From positions 124,001 to 188,000 of the forward strand of contig NZ_JBNILH010000008.1 in assembly GCF_050107595.1 (NCBI RefSeq): a stretch of DNA of 64,000 nt, in the 5' to 3' direction. This document shows positions 31,751 through 40,312 of the stretch, piece after piece. Made by a program: the position numbers and the translations under genes. Under the pieces are notes generated by a model. That model made no database searches and was not told the origin of the DNA. It saw nothing but the letters and a program-made list of their open reading frames with translations. This DNA is from Bacillus_AB infantis_C. GTDB taxonomy: Bacteria; Bacillota; Bacilli; Bacillales; Cytobacillaceae. Each line of letters starts with the position of its first letter. The stretch's first letter is position 1.

Positions 31751-32872
31751 TCAATAATCTGCCTTTTCACATAGTATATCAGCCAGCCTCCTGATTCTTG
31801 CGGCTTCAATATTTTCTTCATCAAATTTCATCGGCTTGGAATTGATTTCATAAATAACATATCGCCCATTTTCTGCATATCCGGCATCCATGGAGAATTC
31901 GCCAAACCAGCCTGTTTGTCGGGAGAGTGCATCCCCTGCCTTTTGGACGGCCTCTTGAATGAATTCATCATGTGCAGCTGTGCGGTAATGTTCATAAGGG
32001 ATGAGCCTGCCGCCGTTGGGAATATGCGTGGTGATAAGGTCCTCAGCAGCCTGCCGGATGCCTATGCCGGTCACCTTATAATTGCCTGCCTGGCCATGGG
32101 CAAGTATCCGGAAATCATTCCTCTGTCCGTCCGGTGTGGCAGCATAAACGGCCTCTTGTGCAATATGCGTCTGTTCTTCAAAGACGGATTTCCAGCTATT
32201 CCAAAAATGGGCGAAGTCAGAATGCCGGGTCTGTCCGTTCAAGTCTTTCACCAGGATTATTCCTTCATGATTCATCCAGACCCTTAAGATACCCTTTCCC
32301 TTTGAGCTGCTGTTTGGCTTTACATAAAGGTCTTTATGCTTCATCAGGAATGACCCAAGCTCTTGCCCGCTGTCAATAAGGATGGTATCAGGCAAATAGT
32401 GCGCTAATCCGGCATCTTGTTTTAAAACTGTATAGCATTCAAATTTCTCAAGAAAGCAGGGGTTGAAGAAAGGGATCTTCCTGGTCCTGAAAAATTCAGC
32501 AGCTTTGCGGAAACCTCCGGTCTGCTCACTTTTCCTGAAAGGGACCCGGTTGTAGATGATATCCGGAAGGGGGGCTGCCACAAGGGACCATGCATCCTGG
32601 CCAGGCAGGTAGACGATCCCATCGACTCCAGCTCCTGATACATCTTCAGGTGCAAATACAACTGAGATGCCGCCGCGTGACAGCATCTCCCTTTGTATGT
32701 CCTTGAATAGCCGGCTATTGCCTGCCAGTGTGCTTTCCGATTTTCTGCTGGCAAGGATTCCGGCAATGGGCCCGCCCGATTCCGGCCTCTTCAGCTGGAG
32801 GGCGGTTCTTTCTCCTCCTTCAGGGAGGGGACTTAGCCACCGTTTAAGTTCCTGGCTTAACGGGGCTGTCAT
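31751..32872 (-). CDS. YheC/YheD family ATP-grasp protein, paralogue 1
   Basis: 373 residues. An N-terminal domain (about 1-150, with PLPDIIYNRVPFRKSE) is followed by an ATP-grasp fold. Lysine/glycine-rich loop YVKPNSSSKGKGIL, base-binding and metal residues in RNDFRILAHG, and catalytic Glu/Asn in EFSMDAGYAENG and IYEINSKPMKF. YheC/YheD proteins are coat-associated in B. subtilis spores, and their reaction is unknown. Its ATG overlaps the stop of the next gene (ATGA). Last gene of a four-paralogue cluster. Confidence 0.88.
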   Translation of the reverse strand: MTAPLSQELKRWLSPLPEGGERTALQLKRPESGGPIAGILASRKSESTLAGNSRLFKDIQREMLSRGGISVVFAPEDVSGAGVDGIVYLPGQDAWSLVAAPLPDIIYNRVPFRKSEQTGGFRKAAEFFRTRKIPFFNPCFLEKFECYTVLKQDAGLAHYLPDTILIDSGQELGSFLMKHKDLYVKPNSSSKGKGILRVWMNHEGIILVKDLNGQTRHSDFAHFWNSWKSVFEEQTHIAQEAVYAATPDGQRNDFRILAHGQAGNYKVTGIGIRQAAEDLITTHIPNGGRLIPYEHYRTAAHDEFIQEAVQKAGDALSRQTGWFGEFSMDAGYAENGRYVIYEINSKPMKFDEENIEAARIRRLADILCEKADY

Positions 32873-34236
32873 TTAAAGATTTCCTCAGGGCGGGATATTG
32901 CCTGTTCTGTTAAAAACACGGCAAAATCGAGCGACATTTTCCTCGTCAAATAATCGAATTCCTTCAGCTCCGGATGCCTAAAGATACTCCTGCCCGGCTT
33001 GGAGTTGGCTTCAAACAGCCACACATTCCCTTTTCGGTCAATCCCGAGATCAAAGCCGATTTCAGCAATGATCCCTTCGAGCTGGGCTTCAAGCACTCTG
33101 CTGAGTCCCAGGGCAGCCTTTGACAGCTTTTCTGTAAACTCCTGCTCCATGATGCGGCTTGTGCAGACCTCTGAAAGGGTTTTGATTTCCCCGCCGTTTT
33201 TAACATGGGTCGTCACACTGCCAAGTCCCGCCACTTTTGCGGCAATGGCTGTCACCTTCCATTCTCCGCTGTCATCTTTATTCGTATGGACACGGAAATC
33301 GATTGAGCGCTGCTCATGCCGCAGCAGATGGATGCCCTGCTGGACAATCATGCTGTTCAGGTTGCTGCGCCGAAAAACATGGTGCATAAGCGATTCCAGG
33401 GTATGGAATTTTCTCAGCCTGTTTACATCCGCATTATCCCGGTAGCGGCAATAATAAAAGCCCTCCTCCCGGTCATAGATCACCTGTCGGATCCCGAGGC
33501 CAAGGCTGCCGTTTGCCGGCTTGATATAGACATGGCCATAGTCGCCCAGCATCCGTTCAATCACAGAAAAGGAAGAAAAGGCATGGGTTTCCGGCAGATA
33601 GGGAACTGCAGCAACCTCCTGCTGAAGCCGCTCGAATACATCAAGCTTGTTGAAAAAGCCGGGATTATACCAGGGGATCAGATAGTCCTTTTGCAGGCGG
33701 TCTTTGATGCGCTTCAGCTCTGCCAGCCTTTCGGATTTCCTGTTGGGCAGCCTGTCATAGACCACGTTGGGAAATGGAAGTTCAACAGTCGCCCAGCCTT
33801 CTTTATGATAGATATGCCCTTTGATTGTGCCTGCATCCCAGTCGATATGCTGCTCGCCAAATAAGAACGGCAATGCGCCGACGGCTTTATTGACGGAAAG
33901 AAGCTTGGAAAAGAATATCGTCCTTTCACCGATGGGCCTGAGCGGAAAAGGGGTGAATCCTGATGTGAATATACCGACCAGCGGCCCGATGAAAAGCGTC
34001 TCTCCTTCTGAAAATAGATGCAGCGGGATGCCGAGAACCGGCAGCTTTAATTTGGCTGCGAGATCGCTGCTGATGCTAACAATATGTTTTTCGCCAGGAG
34101 TCGGGAGGAATTCTGCATCCTCAGTGCAGGCACCGAAGGCAATTTTTTCAAGGGTCCGCTGTTCAATCACCTCCCGCGGGCACCAGACTGTATTCTCTCT
34201 TCCTTCTTTAATTTCAATGGGATACTGTTTTCTCAC
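32869..34236 (-). CDS. yheD: YheD-type ATP-grasp protein, paralogue 2
   Basis: 455 residues, the length of B. subtilis YheD. N-terminal beta-rich domain (about 1-110), then LPFPNVVYDRLPNRKSERLA, then ATP-grasp with HVYIKPANGSLGLGIRQV, RSIDFRVHTN, VTTHVKNGGEI and EIGFDLGIDRKGNVWLFEAN followed by SKPGRS. GTG start with GGAGG upstream. It overlaps yheC by 23 bases, so the operon is tightly coupled. Spore-coat association is known for YheD; substrate unknown. Confidence 0.88.
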   Translation of the reverse strand: MRKQYPIEIKEGRENTVWCPREVIEQRTLEKIAFGACTEDAEFLPTPGEKHIVSISSDLAAKLKLPVLGIPLHLFSEGETLFIGPLVGIFTSGFTPFPLRPIGERTIFFSKLLSVNKAVGALPFLFGEQHIDWDAGTIKGHIYHKEGWATVELPFPNVVYDRLPNRKSERLAELKRIKDRLQKDYLIPWYNPGFFNKLDVFERLQQEVAAVPYLPETHAFSSFSVIERMLGDYGHVYIKPANGSLGLGIRQVIYDREEGFYYCRYRDNADVNRLRKFHTLESLMHHVFRRSNLNSMIVQQGIHLLRHEQRSIDFRVHTNKDDSGEWKVTAIAAKVAGLGSVTTHVKNGGEIKTLSEVCTSRIMEQEFTEKLSKAALGLSRVLEAQLEGIIAEIGFDLGIDRKGNVWLFEANSKPGRSIFRHPELKEFDYLTRKMSLDFAVFLTEQAISRPEEIFK

Positions 34237-35317
34237 TATTTTTCCTCCTCTCAGCCTGCCCGGCAGATGTTAAAAGCTTTCCATATAAAAGCGGGGCTAA
34301 GTACAGGGCTTCTTTTTTGTCTGGATCTGTTTCCAGGATCACCTTCCGGCCCGGCTTGGAATTGACATCGAGGATCCAGATGGCTCCATCCCTGGCGATT
34401 CCAATATCCAACCCAATCTCAAAAAGGGGAGGGAGAGCATCTTCAAGGATCCCAGGCAAGGCTTTGGATATCTCGCTCAGTTCCGCACGCAGAAACCGGC
34501 TTGAGCTGACTGCGCTGTTTTCAAGCCAGTTCTCGAAAGTGGAGACTGCAGATCCTGCACTCATATTGGAGATGATTCCATTTTCCCTGCCGACCCTTAC
34601 ACCCCTGCCCATTTCCTGCCATTTTCCTGCTTCATTTTTCTGCAGAAGGACCCTGATATCAAACGGCTGATTGTCCCTGTTGGAGAGCGGCAGATAGGGC
34701 TGAAGCAGATAGCTGTTTCCGGATAATAGCTGCCCAAGCCACCCGGCAGCCTTCTTCTGGTCAGTGAATAGACGGGAAATCTGCTCTTCTGGTGTATCTG
34801 TTTTTACGAGCAGTCCATCCTTCTGCTTCTTAAGATAATAAATTCCGGCTCCCTGTGACCCGTTTGCCGGCTTGAGAATCAGCGGACTGCCTGATGCAGA
34901 TTGCTGAAGGACCTGGTCTGCAGACTGGGCGTGTATGCTTTTGGGGATGTATGGGGCCAGCGGCGACTGGGAAAGGATTTTATAAAGCTCCAGCTTATTG
35001 GGGAGGCCGTGGCCGAGAAACAGGGTATCCCTGCGATTTTTTAAGTAATGAACAATCGAACGGCACTGCCTGGAGTGTGTGTCATTTCCGTAAAAGCAAC
35101 GGTCATACAGCACGTCCGGCAGGGGAAAGGAGGCCTCTGCCCATTCTTCTGTACTGTGGTCATATTTTTCTCCTGCAATAAGTTCGGTTCTCGGGTCGAT
35201 CGCTGAGGGGATAAAACGGAAGCATTCGACCCCGCAGCTCCTGGCCCTTTTGGCAATTTCAGTTGCATAAGCTTTCTCGCTTGTTGAGCGAAGGGACATG
35301 AATCCCAATGAGCGCAT
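34214..35317 (-). CDS. yheC: YheC-type ATP-grasp protein, paralogue 3
   Basis: 367 residues. It lacks the extended N-terminal domain of its neighbours and begins MRSLGFMSLRSTSEKAYATE. PDVLYDRCFYGND precedes the ATP-grasp domain: PLILKPANGSQGAGIYYL, QPFDIRVLLQKN, ISNMSAGSAVSTF, EIGLDIGIARDGAIWILDVN then SKPGRKV. RBS GAGGAGG is 6-7 bases before ATG. By length and start it best fits YheC. It sits between two longer paralogues in the same operon. Confidence 0.88.
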   Translation of the reverse strand: MRSLGFMSLRSTSEKAYATEIAKRARSCGVECFRFIPSAIDPRTELIAGEKYDHSTEEWAEASFPLPDVLYDRCFYGNDTHSRQCRSIVHYLKNRRDTLFLGHGLPNKLELYKILSQSPLAPYIPKSIHAQSADQVLQQSASGSPLILKPANGSQGAGIYYLKKQKDGLLVKTDTPEEQISRLFTDQKKAAGWLGQLLSGNSYLLQPYLPLSNRDNQPFDIRVLLQKNEAGKWQEMGRGVRVGRENGIISNMSAGSAVSTFENWLENSAVSSSRFLRAELSEISKALPGILEDALPPLFEIGLDIGIARDGAIWILDVNSKPGRKVILETDPDKKEALYLAPLLYGKLLTSAGQAERRKNSEKTVSH

Positions 35318-35329
35318 CTTGTTTCCTCC

Positions 35330-36697
35330 TCAGCTTTTGGCTGCCTGAAAGGACAGCCAAATAAAATATTCTATAAGTGCTCTGGCTGAAGGCCTGATTC
35401 TTTGGTCGGCTTCCTCAAAATTCTTGGAGGGCTTGGAATTGGCTTCAATGATCCAAAGCTTTCCTTGACGGTCAACGCCAATATCCATGCCAAGCTCCCC
35501 GACAAGACCTTCTGATGCATTACTGATAATGCCTGCAGCTTCGACGGCTAATTCCTTCATTAATGCTGTCTGCTGAACAGCAGTGGCCCGGTCTGCAATA
35601 AGTGTAAGGGCTTTGGCCGGTTTCATTGTTTCTCCGCCCCGGGCAATATTGCTGACGAATTGCTGCTCAGCGGAGATCCTTGCAACCGCAGATGTGGCAC
35701 GCCAGCTGTTCTGCGGGCCTTTATGGCATAAAACACGAAAATCCAGCTGCCTTCCATTCAGGCTCGCCAGCTGGATCGGCTCCTGCACCAGATAAATCCT
35801 CTTCCTGAGCTGGGGTTCGAACCACTTGAAGAAAGCAGCACAGTCAGGAAAGGATTTCCGGCCATCTGTCGAGCGGGCAGATGAGAAAGCAGCAGAAAGA
35901 TTGTTCTCAGCCAGGGAGAGCCGGACAATATTCCTGCCCTGGCTTCCGTTCACCGGCTTGATAAAAACTTCATGATAGCGGCTGAGCATATCTTCCAGTG
36001 TCCGGGCGCCAAGCAGGCGGGTTTCGGGGAGGTACGGCTTCATATGCTCCTCCCCGGCGAGGATATCATAGACCTGTTCTTTTGAAAGGAAGCAGTCATT
36101 GAACATCGGGATGCCCAGCTCCTGCAATTTATATTTAAAATTCCCGAAATACTTGCCGGACTCAAGCTTCCGGGAATGGATTCTATTGTAAATCACTGTG
36201 GGGAAGGGGACAGGCTCCTTTACCCAGCGGCCATCCCGCCAGCAATAGCCGGAAAGGCCTCCTTCACGGAAGTCTTTTATATGAAAAATATAAAAAAGGC
36301 CGCCAAATTCCTCTATCCCAGCTTGCAGCTCTCCGCAAAAGGAATGGACTGACCGGAAGCTGACTGCTTCATTATCTTCATTGGCCTCTGTCATCAGGCC
36401 GATGATAGGGCCGGCGGCAAGCCGTCTGTCCCCGCCGGCATACTGGACAATCAGCCGGGTGTCTTCTGCCGCAAGCTGAAAATAACTGAACAGGCCGGAA
36501 TCCATATGGATCTCATCTTTTGGTATTGAAGCAGGCTCTACTGCAACCAGGCGTTCTTTTTTTCCTATTCTTAATGAAAGATCCCGGCCCGCATCAAGGC
36601 TCCAGTATTGATAAAGGGAATGGCTGACTTTTATCGCATCTTTATCCTGAAACATTTTCCCAGGAACAAACGTAATAGTTAGAAAAGACAAAGACAT
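35330..36697 (-). CDS. YheC/YheD family ATP-grasp protein, paralogue 4
   Basis: 455 residues from ATG 36697 (MSLSFLTITFVPGKMF). The in-frame upstream codons to 36745 have no RBS. N-terminal beta domain, then FPTVIYNRIHSRKLESGKYF, then ATP-grasp with VFIKPVNGSQGRNIVRL, RQLDFRVLCHKG, VSNIARGGETM and ELGMDIGVDRQGKLWIIEAN then SKPSKN. It is the first gene of the cluster. All four genes retain the apparent ATP-grasp residues, so all may be active. Confidence 0.88.
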   Translation of the reverse strand: MSLSFLTITFVPGKMFQDKDAIKVSHSLYQYWSLDAGRDLSLRIGKKERLVAVEPASIPKDEIHMDSGLFSYFQLAAEDTRLIVQYAGGDRRLAAGPIIGLMTEANEDNEAVSFRSVHSFCGELQAGIEEFGGLFYIFHIKDFREGGLSGYCWRDGRWVKEPVPFPTVIYNRIHSRKLESGKYFGNFKYKLQELGIPMFNDCFLSKEQVYDILAGEEHMKPYLPETRLLGARTLEDMLSRYHEVFIKPVNGSQGRNIVRLSLAENNLSAAFSSARSTDGRKSFPDCAAFFKWFEPQLRKRIYLVQEPIQLASLNGRQLDFRVLCHKGPQNSWRATSAVARISAEQQFVSNIARGGETMKPAKALTLIADRATAVQQTALMKELAVEAAGIISNASEGLVGELGMDIGVDRQGKLWIIEANSKPSKNFEEADQRIRPSARALIEYFIWLSFQAAKS

Positions 36698-36972
36698 GGA
36701 AATTCCCCATTTTATAAAATTTATAAAAGCACCGACATGCAACATTCCCGCTCAGCTTCGGATTTGTAAAAAGCCGGGGGATTAGCCTATTATAGGGAGT
36801 AGGGCGCTTTTTGAATTTCTGATTCGGGAATGGCGGCTTGCTTATGGTAAGATGAATGTTGTTTTAGGCGGCTGCTGATAGGCTATCATATGTAAAATGG
36901 GCAGAGATGTGCTTATTGCAGCCATTTTCAATACACCTTAAAACGTGAAGGAAGGCAGTTGAATACAAACTT

Positions 36973-38109
36973 ATGCAAACTGGATTAACGATATTATTGA
37001 TGGTCGCTGTGGGGGCTGTGATAGGAGGACTTACCAATTCACTTGCCATCATGATGCTTTTTAGGCCCTACAAGCCTATATTTCTTGGAAAACGCCAAAT
37101 TCCTTTTACCCCTGGATTGATTCCCAAACGAAGGAGCGAACTCGCAGAGCAGATGGGCAAAATAGTTGTAAACCACTTGCTGACGCCAGAGAGCATTAAG
37201 AGGAAATTCGTTAATGGCGATTTCCAGAAAGAAGCTGAAAATCTGGCGAAGAAGGAATTTGCCCGTCTTTTGAATACAGAGAAAACACCTGCTGAGCTCC
37301 TTGGCAAGCTTGGATTTGAAGATGGCAAAGCAAAGGCAGGCGAGCAGCTTGATGCCTTTATTGAAAAGAAATATGAAACGCTGATGGATAAATACCGCCA
37401 TAAGCCAATAAAAGAGGTATTGGCTCCAGAGCTCCTCGCCAAGGCGGAATCCCGTATCCCTGTTATCAGTGAATATATAGCGCAGAAGGGTGAAGATTAT
37501 TTTTCAAGCATTGAAGGAAAAATGAGGATACAGCGTCTTGTGGACGATTTTGTCAAGGGACGGAGCGGGGTGCTTGGAAATATGCTTCAGATGGTTATGG
37601 GAAATGTCAATCTTGCCGACAAAATCCAGCCTGAGATCATTAAGTTTCTAAGAAGTGAAGGCACAAAGGATATGATTGCCGCCCTTCTTCAAAAAGAATG
37701 GATGAAGGTGCTTGACTGGGAAGCGGCAAGAATTGAAGAACAATTCGAACGGGAAAATATCATAAAATCAATCAAGCTGTATGTCCGCAAAATCATCAAA
37801 GCGGATGACCTAATGGATACTCCGCTCAGCAAACTGGCAGAGCCATTCACAGAGACACTTGTCGAAAAAGCTGTGCCTGGACTGGTAGGAATGGCAGGAG
37901 AGTGGCTTTCCAACAGGATGGACATCATTATGGAAAGGCTGCACCTTGCAGACATCATCAAGCAGCAGGTTGAAAGCTTCTCGGTGGAAAGGCTGGAGGA
38001 AATGGTGCTGTCCATCAGCCGGAGAGAGCTGAAGATGATTACTTACCTTGGAGCTCTCCTGGGCGGAATAATCGGTCTCCTGCAGGGCTTCCTGGTTTTA
38101 TTCATCTGA
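36973..38109 (+). CDS. yheB: YheB, DUF445 membrane-associated protein
   Basis: 378 residues. One hydrophobic helix at each end (about 3-28, MVAVGAVIGGLTNSLAIMML, and about 355-378) flanks a long helical middle. The N-terminal segment LFRPYKPIFLGKRQIPFTPG followed by LIPKRRSELAEQMGKI is the DUF445 signature. Function unknown. It is divergent from the ATP-grasp cluster and precedes yheA, as in B. subtilis. The RBS is poor: AAGGAAGG is about 14 bases from the ATG. Confidence 0.9.
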   Translation: MQTGLTILLMVAVGAVIGGLTNSLAIMMLFRPYKPIFLGKRQIPFTPGLIPKRRSELAEQMGKIVVNHLLTPESIKRKFVNGDFQKEAENLAKKEFARLLNTEKTPAELLGKLGFEDGKAKAGEQLDAFIEKKYETLMDKYRHKPIKEVLAPELLAKAESRIPVISEYIAQKGEDYFSSIEGKMRIQRLVDDFVKGRSGVLGNMLQMVMGNVNLADKIQPEIIKFLRSEGTKDMIAALLQKEWMKVLDWEAARIEEQFERENIIKSIKLYVRKIIKADDLMDTPLSKLAEPFTETLVEKAVPGLVGMAGEWLSNRMDIIMERLHLADIIKQQVESFSVERLEEMVLSISRRELKMITYLGALLGGIIGLLQGFLVLFI

Positions 38110-38197
38110 GGGTTATAAAGTGGCTTCCTCGCATTCTGATTTATAGTTTGTTATAGTGGAGTGGATTGTTCAAACCGAAAAGGAGTTGTTAGGCAAA

Positions 38198-38554
38198 ATG
38201 GCAGTAAACTTACACGATTCAGCGTATGAACTTGAGAAAGCAATTCGTCAGAGCGATGAATATACGAATTTGAAAAAAATCTACGATGAAGTCAATTCTG
38301 ATGATTCTGCAAGAACCATGTTCGAAAACTTCCGCAACATCCAGATGGAGCTTCAGCAGAAACAGATGTCCGGCCAGGAAATCTCTCAGGAAGAAGTGGA
38401 GCAGGCCCAAAAAACGGTAGCACTCGTGCAGCAGCATGAAACCATCTCTAAACTGATGGAAGCAGAACAGCGCATGAGCATGGCCATCACTGAACTTAAC
38501 CAAATCATCATGAAGCCTTTGGAAGAGCTTTACGGCTCAATGGAAAATAACTAG
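38198..38554 (+). CDS. yheA: YheA, YlbF/YmcA family protein
   Basis: 118 residues, all helical and charged (LHDSAYELEKAIRQSDEYTN, ending LNQIIMKPLEELYG). The family includes YlbF and YmcA, which form the Y-complex that guides RNase Y, but YheA's role is not established. Start: ATG 38198 (MAVNLHD) has AAAGGAG about 12 bases upstream and matches the family. The frame open back to 38156 is not needed. Probably co-transcribed with yheB. Followed by a terminator. Confidence 0.9.
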   Translation: MAVNLHDSAYELEKAIRQSDEYTNLKKIYDEVNSDDSARTMFENFRNIQMELQQKQMSGQEISQEEVEQAQKTVALVQQHETISKLMEAEQRMSMAITELNQIIMKPLEELYGSMENN

Positions 38555-38564
38555 GCTGATATTC

Positions 38565-38592
38565 AAAGGGGCGCCCATGGCGCTCCTTTTTA
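38565..38592 (+). terminator. Terminator of yheBA
   Basis: AAAGGGGCGCC, CAT loop, GGCGCTCCTTTTT. Confidence 0.8.
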
Positions 38593-38597
38593 TATAG

Positions 38598-38768
38598 ATA
38601 AGAAAGTATATCTTTTAACTCTTATTACTGTCTAGCAGCTGCGCCTATCCCCTCGAGGTCACAAGCCAATCCCGCCAAGAAGGCAAAGAACATCTTTTCG
38701 GCAGGATGGTCTTGAGGCCCCCAGAAAGAGGTCATGGAGATGTTGCGGACAGGACTTGGCGTTTGGGC
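38598..38768 (-). repeat. Dispersed repeat, copy 3 (inverted)
   Basis: Inverted copy of the element at 30720, including the distal part: CTAGCAGCTGCGCC, CCTCGAGGTCACAAGCCAAT and the ACTTTCTTATC end. It lacks the AAAAGCGCAAGCGCC end, which is replaced by the 20-bp tandem array. Confidence 0.8.
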
Positions 38769-38770
38769 CG

Positions 38771-39063
38771 AGTCGCAAATATATAGAGAAAGTCGCAAAT
38801 AAAATCGGAAAGTCGCAAATAAAAGGGGAAACTCGCAAATAAACCGGAAAAGTCGCAAATAAGCGCGGCGGGGCCGGTTTTTGCAGAGTTGCTAATAAAA
38901 GCTGAAAGTTGCTAATATACTGGAAAAGTTGCTAATAAAATGAAAAACTTGCTAATAAAAGTGGAAAGTTGCTAATAAGTTGAAAAAGTTGCTAATAAAC
39001 CCAAAATGAAGCTGCGAATGAACACATAAGGCTGCACATCAACCAAAAAACCTGCAAATAAAC
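38771..39063 (+). repeat. Array of 14 cores with exact 20-bp spacing
   Basis: Ten-base cores recur every 20 bases in three blocks. Block 1: AGTCGCAAAT at 38771, 38791, 38811, 38831 (AC variant) and 38851. Block 2: AGTTGCTAAT at 38887, 38907, 38927, 38947 (AC variant), 38967 and 38987. Block 3: degenerate CTGC-AT cores at 39010, 39030 and 39050. Most cores are followed by AAA and then a variable stretch ending GAAA. The other ten bases of each unit vary. No gene overlaps. Spacers of 10 bases are too short for CRISPR. Confidence 0.9.
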
Positions 39064-39087
39064 GCCCGAATTCCATCCGCAAACACA

Positions 39088-39118
39088 AACAGGACCTCAA
39101 AAGCCGGGGGTCCTGTTC
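39088..39118. other. Hairpin after the tandem array
   Basis: AACAGGACC and GGTCCTGTT flank an 11-13 base loop, without a T tract. Possibly a weak terminator or the closing structure of the repeat region. Confidence 0.4.
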
Positions 39119-39136
39119 CATATCGCATAGAAATAT

Positions 39137-39235
39137 TCACTTCAGATTGCATTTCTTCATTGTCTGCTGATTTTTTTCATGAAGGATATAATAAAGCCTA
39201 AGTCCAATCAGCGCTAAAGGATCTATTTTGTTCAT
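39137..39235 (-). CDS. Possible 32-residue protein
   Basis: A short minus-strand frame reads MNKIDPLALIGLRLYY then ILHEKNQQTMKKCNLK. Codon composition looks coding-like, but there is no clear Shine-Dalgarno before the ATG (or before the in-frame ATGs 6-9 bases earlier). It occupies part of an otherwise empty 300-bp stretch before the HAD gene. Weakly supported. Confidence 0.25.
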   Translation of the reverse strand: MNKIDPLALIGLRLYYILHEKNQQTMKKCNLK

Positions 39236-39372
39236 GCTCATCATATCAATATCAGCACTTTGGAATCTGTTTTTCGAAAATTTAATTTTACCGGCTGAGC
39301 TGCGCTGCGTTTATATCTCCCTCAGCATCGGATACATTATAAATAGAGGGGAACGAAAGGAGGGATGACAAG

Positions 39373-39894
39373 ATGAAGAAGGCTATTTTCCTGGACAGGG
39401 ACGGTGTATTGAATGAGGTTCTTTCCCATCGGGTTAAGTTTGTCAACAAACCGGAGCAGCTGTATTTGCTCGAGGGGGCTGCCGAGGCGGTGGCTTTATT
39501 TAATGATGCAGGCTATGAAGTATTCGGTGTAACCAATCAGGGAGGAGTCGGGCTTGGATTCATGAAGGAAAAAGATCTCCATAGAGTTCATGAACGGCTG
39601 CAGAAGCTTATCAGGGAAAAAGGCGGTCATATCACAGAAGTCGCTTATTGCCCGCATAAACCAAAGGCAGGGTGTGAGTGCCGGAAGCCGAATGCGGGGA
39701 TGATACTGGATTTGGCGGAAAGATATGATATCGACCTGTCAAAAAGCTTAATGGTGGGAGACCATGAGCGTGATATCGAAGCAGGGATCAAGGCCGGGTG
39801 CAAAACGGCTTTTATCGGTCCAGGCCCGACCAAGGCGGATATCCAGGCAGATTCTTTATGGGATGCAGCAAAGCCGATTCTTGAAATGCAGTAG
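39373..39894 (+). CDS. HAD-IIIA phosphatase (GmhB-like)
   Basis: 173 residues without a cap domain. Motif I FLDRDGVLNE (Asp8 and Asp10), motif II FGVTNQGGVG, zinc loop YCPHKPKAGCECRKP and motif IV LMVGDHERDIEAG. This is the architecture of D-glycero-D-manno-heptose-1,7-bisphosphate 7-phosphatase and histidinol phosphatase. In Bacillus without heptose LPS the substrate is uncertain. RBS AAGGAGG is strong, and a terminator follows immediately. Confidence 0.88.
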   Translation: MKKAIFLDRDGVLNEVLSHRVKFVNKPEQLYLLEGAAEAVALFNDAGYEVFGVTNQGGVGLGFMKEKDLHRVHERLQKLIREKGGHITEVAYCPHKPKAGCECRKPNAGMILDLAERYDIDLSKSLMVGDHERDIEAGIKAGCKTAFIGPGPTKADIQADSLWDAAKPILEMQ

Positions 39895-39897
39895 AGA

Positions 39898-39922
39898 AGC
39901 CGCTTGGAGAAGCGGCTTTTTA
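39898..39922 (+). terminator. Intrinsic terminator
   Basis: AAGCCGCTT, GGAG loop, AAGCGGCTTTTT, directly after the HAD stop codon. Confidence 0.85.
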
Positions 39923-39933
39923 CATTCTACTTT

Positions 39934-40143
39934 TTATCTCCCAGCGCGTGTGCCGCCAAGCTGCTGTTCAGCCATCTGCACAAGGCGTTTGGTGATTTCT
40001 CCGCCGACAGAGCCGTTTGCCCTTGAAGTTGTTTCTGCTCCAAGGTTTACTCCGAACTCAGACGCGATTTCCTGTTTCATTTGCTGAACAGCGGCTTCAA
40101 AACCTGGTACAAGTAATTGATTGGAATTATTGCTTCTTGCCAT
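39934..40143 (-). CDS. Alpha/beta-type small acid-soluble spore protein
   Basis: 69 residues, close paralogue of the protein at 27300: the same SEFGVNLGAETTSRANGSVG and GGEITKRLVQMAEQQLGG, with a different C-terminus (TRAGR). Binds and protects spore DNA; cleaved by GPR within the SEFGV segment at germination. RBS AAGGAGATGACTCAAC precedes the ATG. B. subtilis has sspB in this neighbourhood near yheE-yheG, but the family is too conserved for a name by eye. Confidence 0.96.
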   Translation of the reverse strand: MARSNNSNQLLVPGFEAAVQQMKQEIASEFGVNLGAETTSRANGSVGGEITKRLVQMAEQQLGGTRAGR

Positions 40144-40312
40144 GTTGAGTCATCTCCTTGGTGTAATTTTTATTGTTTGAAACATTTATAGTTTAAGTTC
40201 TTGCAAAGCAATTATTCATAGAGGGTAATGGTAATTTATGGATTTAATAAGCAGTCTCTTTCCTGCTATACTTTTCATAACGGATTTTTTGATTCTAGGG
40301 AGGGCTGCAATT

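Noticed and set aside
38771..39063. CRISPR array
   Set aside because: Units are only 20 bp with 10-base cores, spacers are not of CRISPR length, cores vary between blocks, and no cas genes are present.
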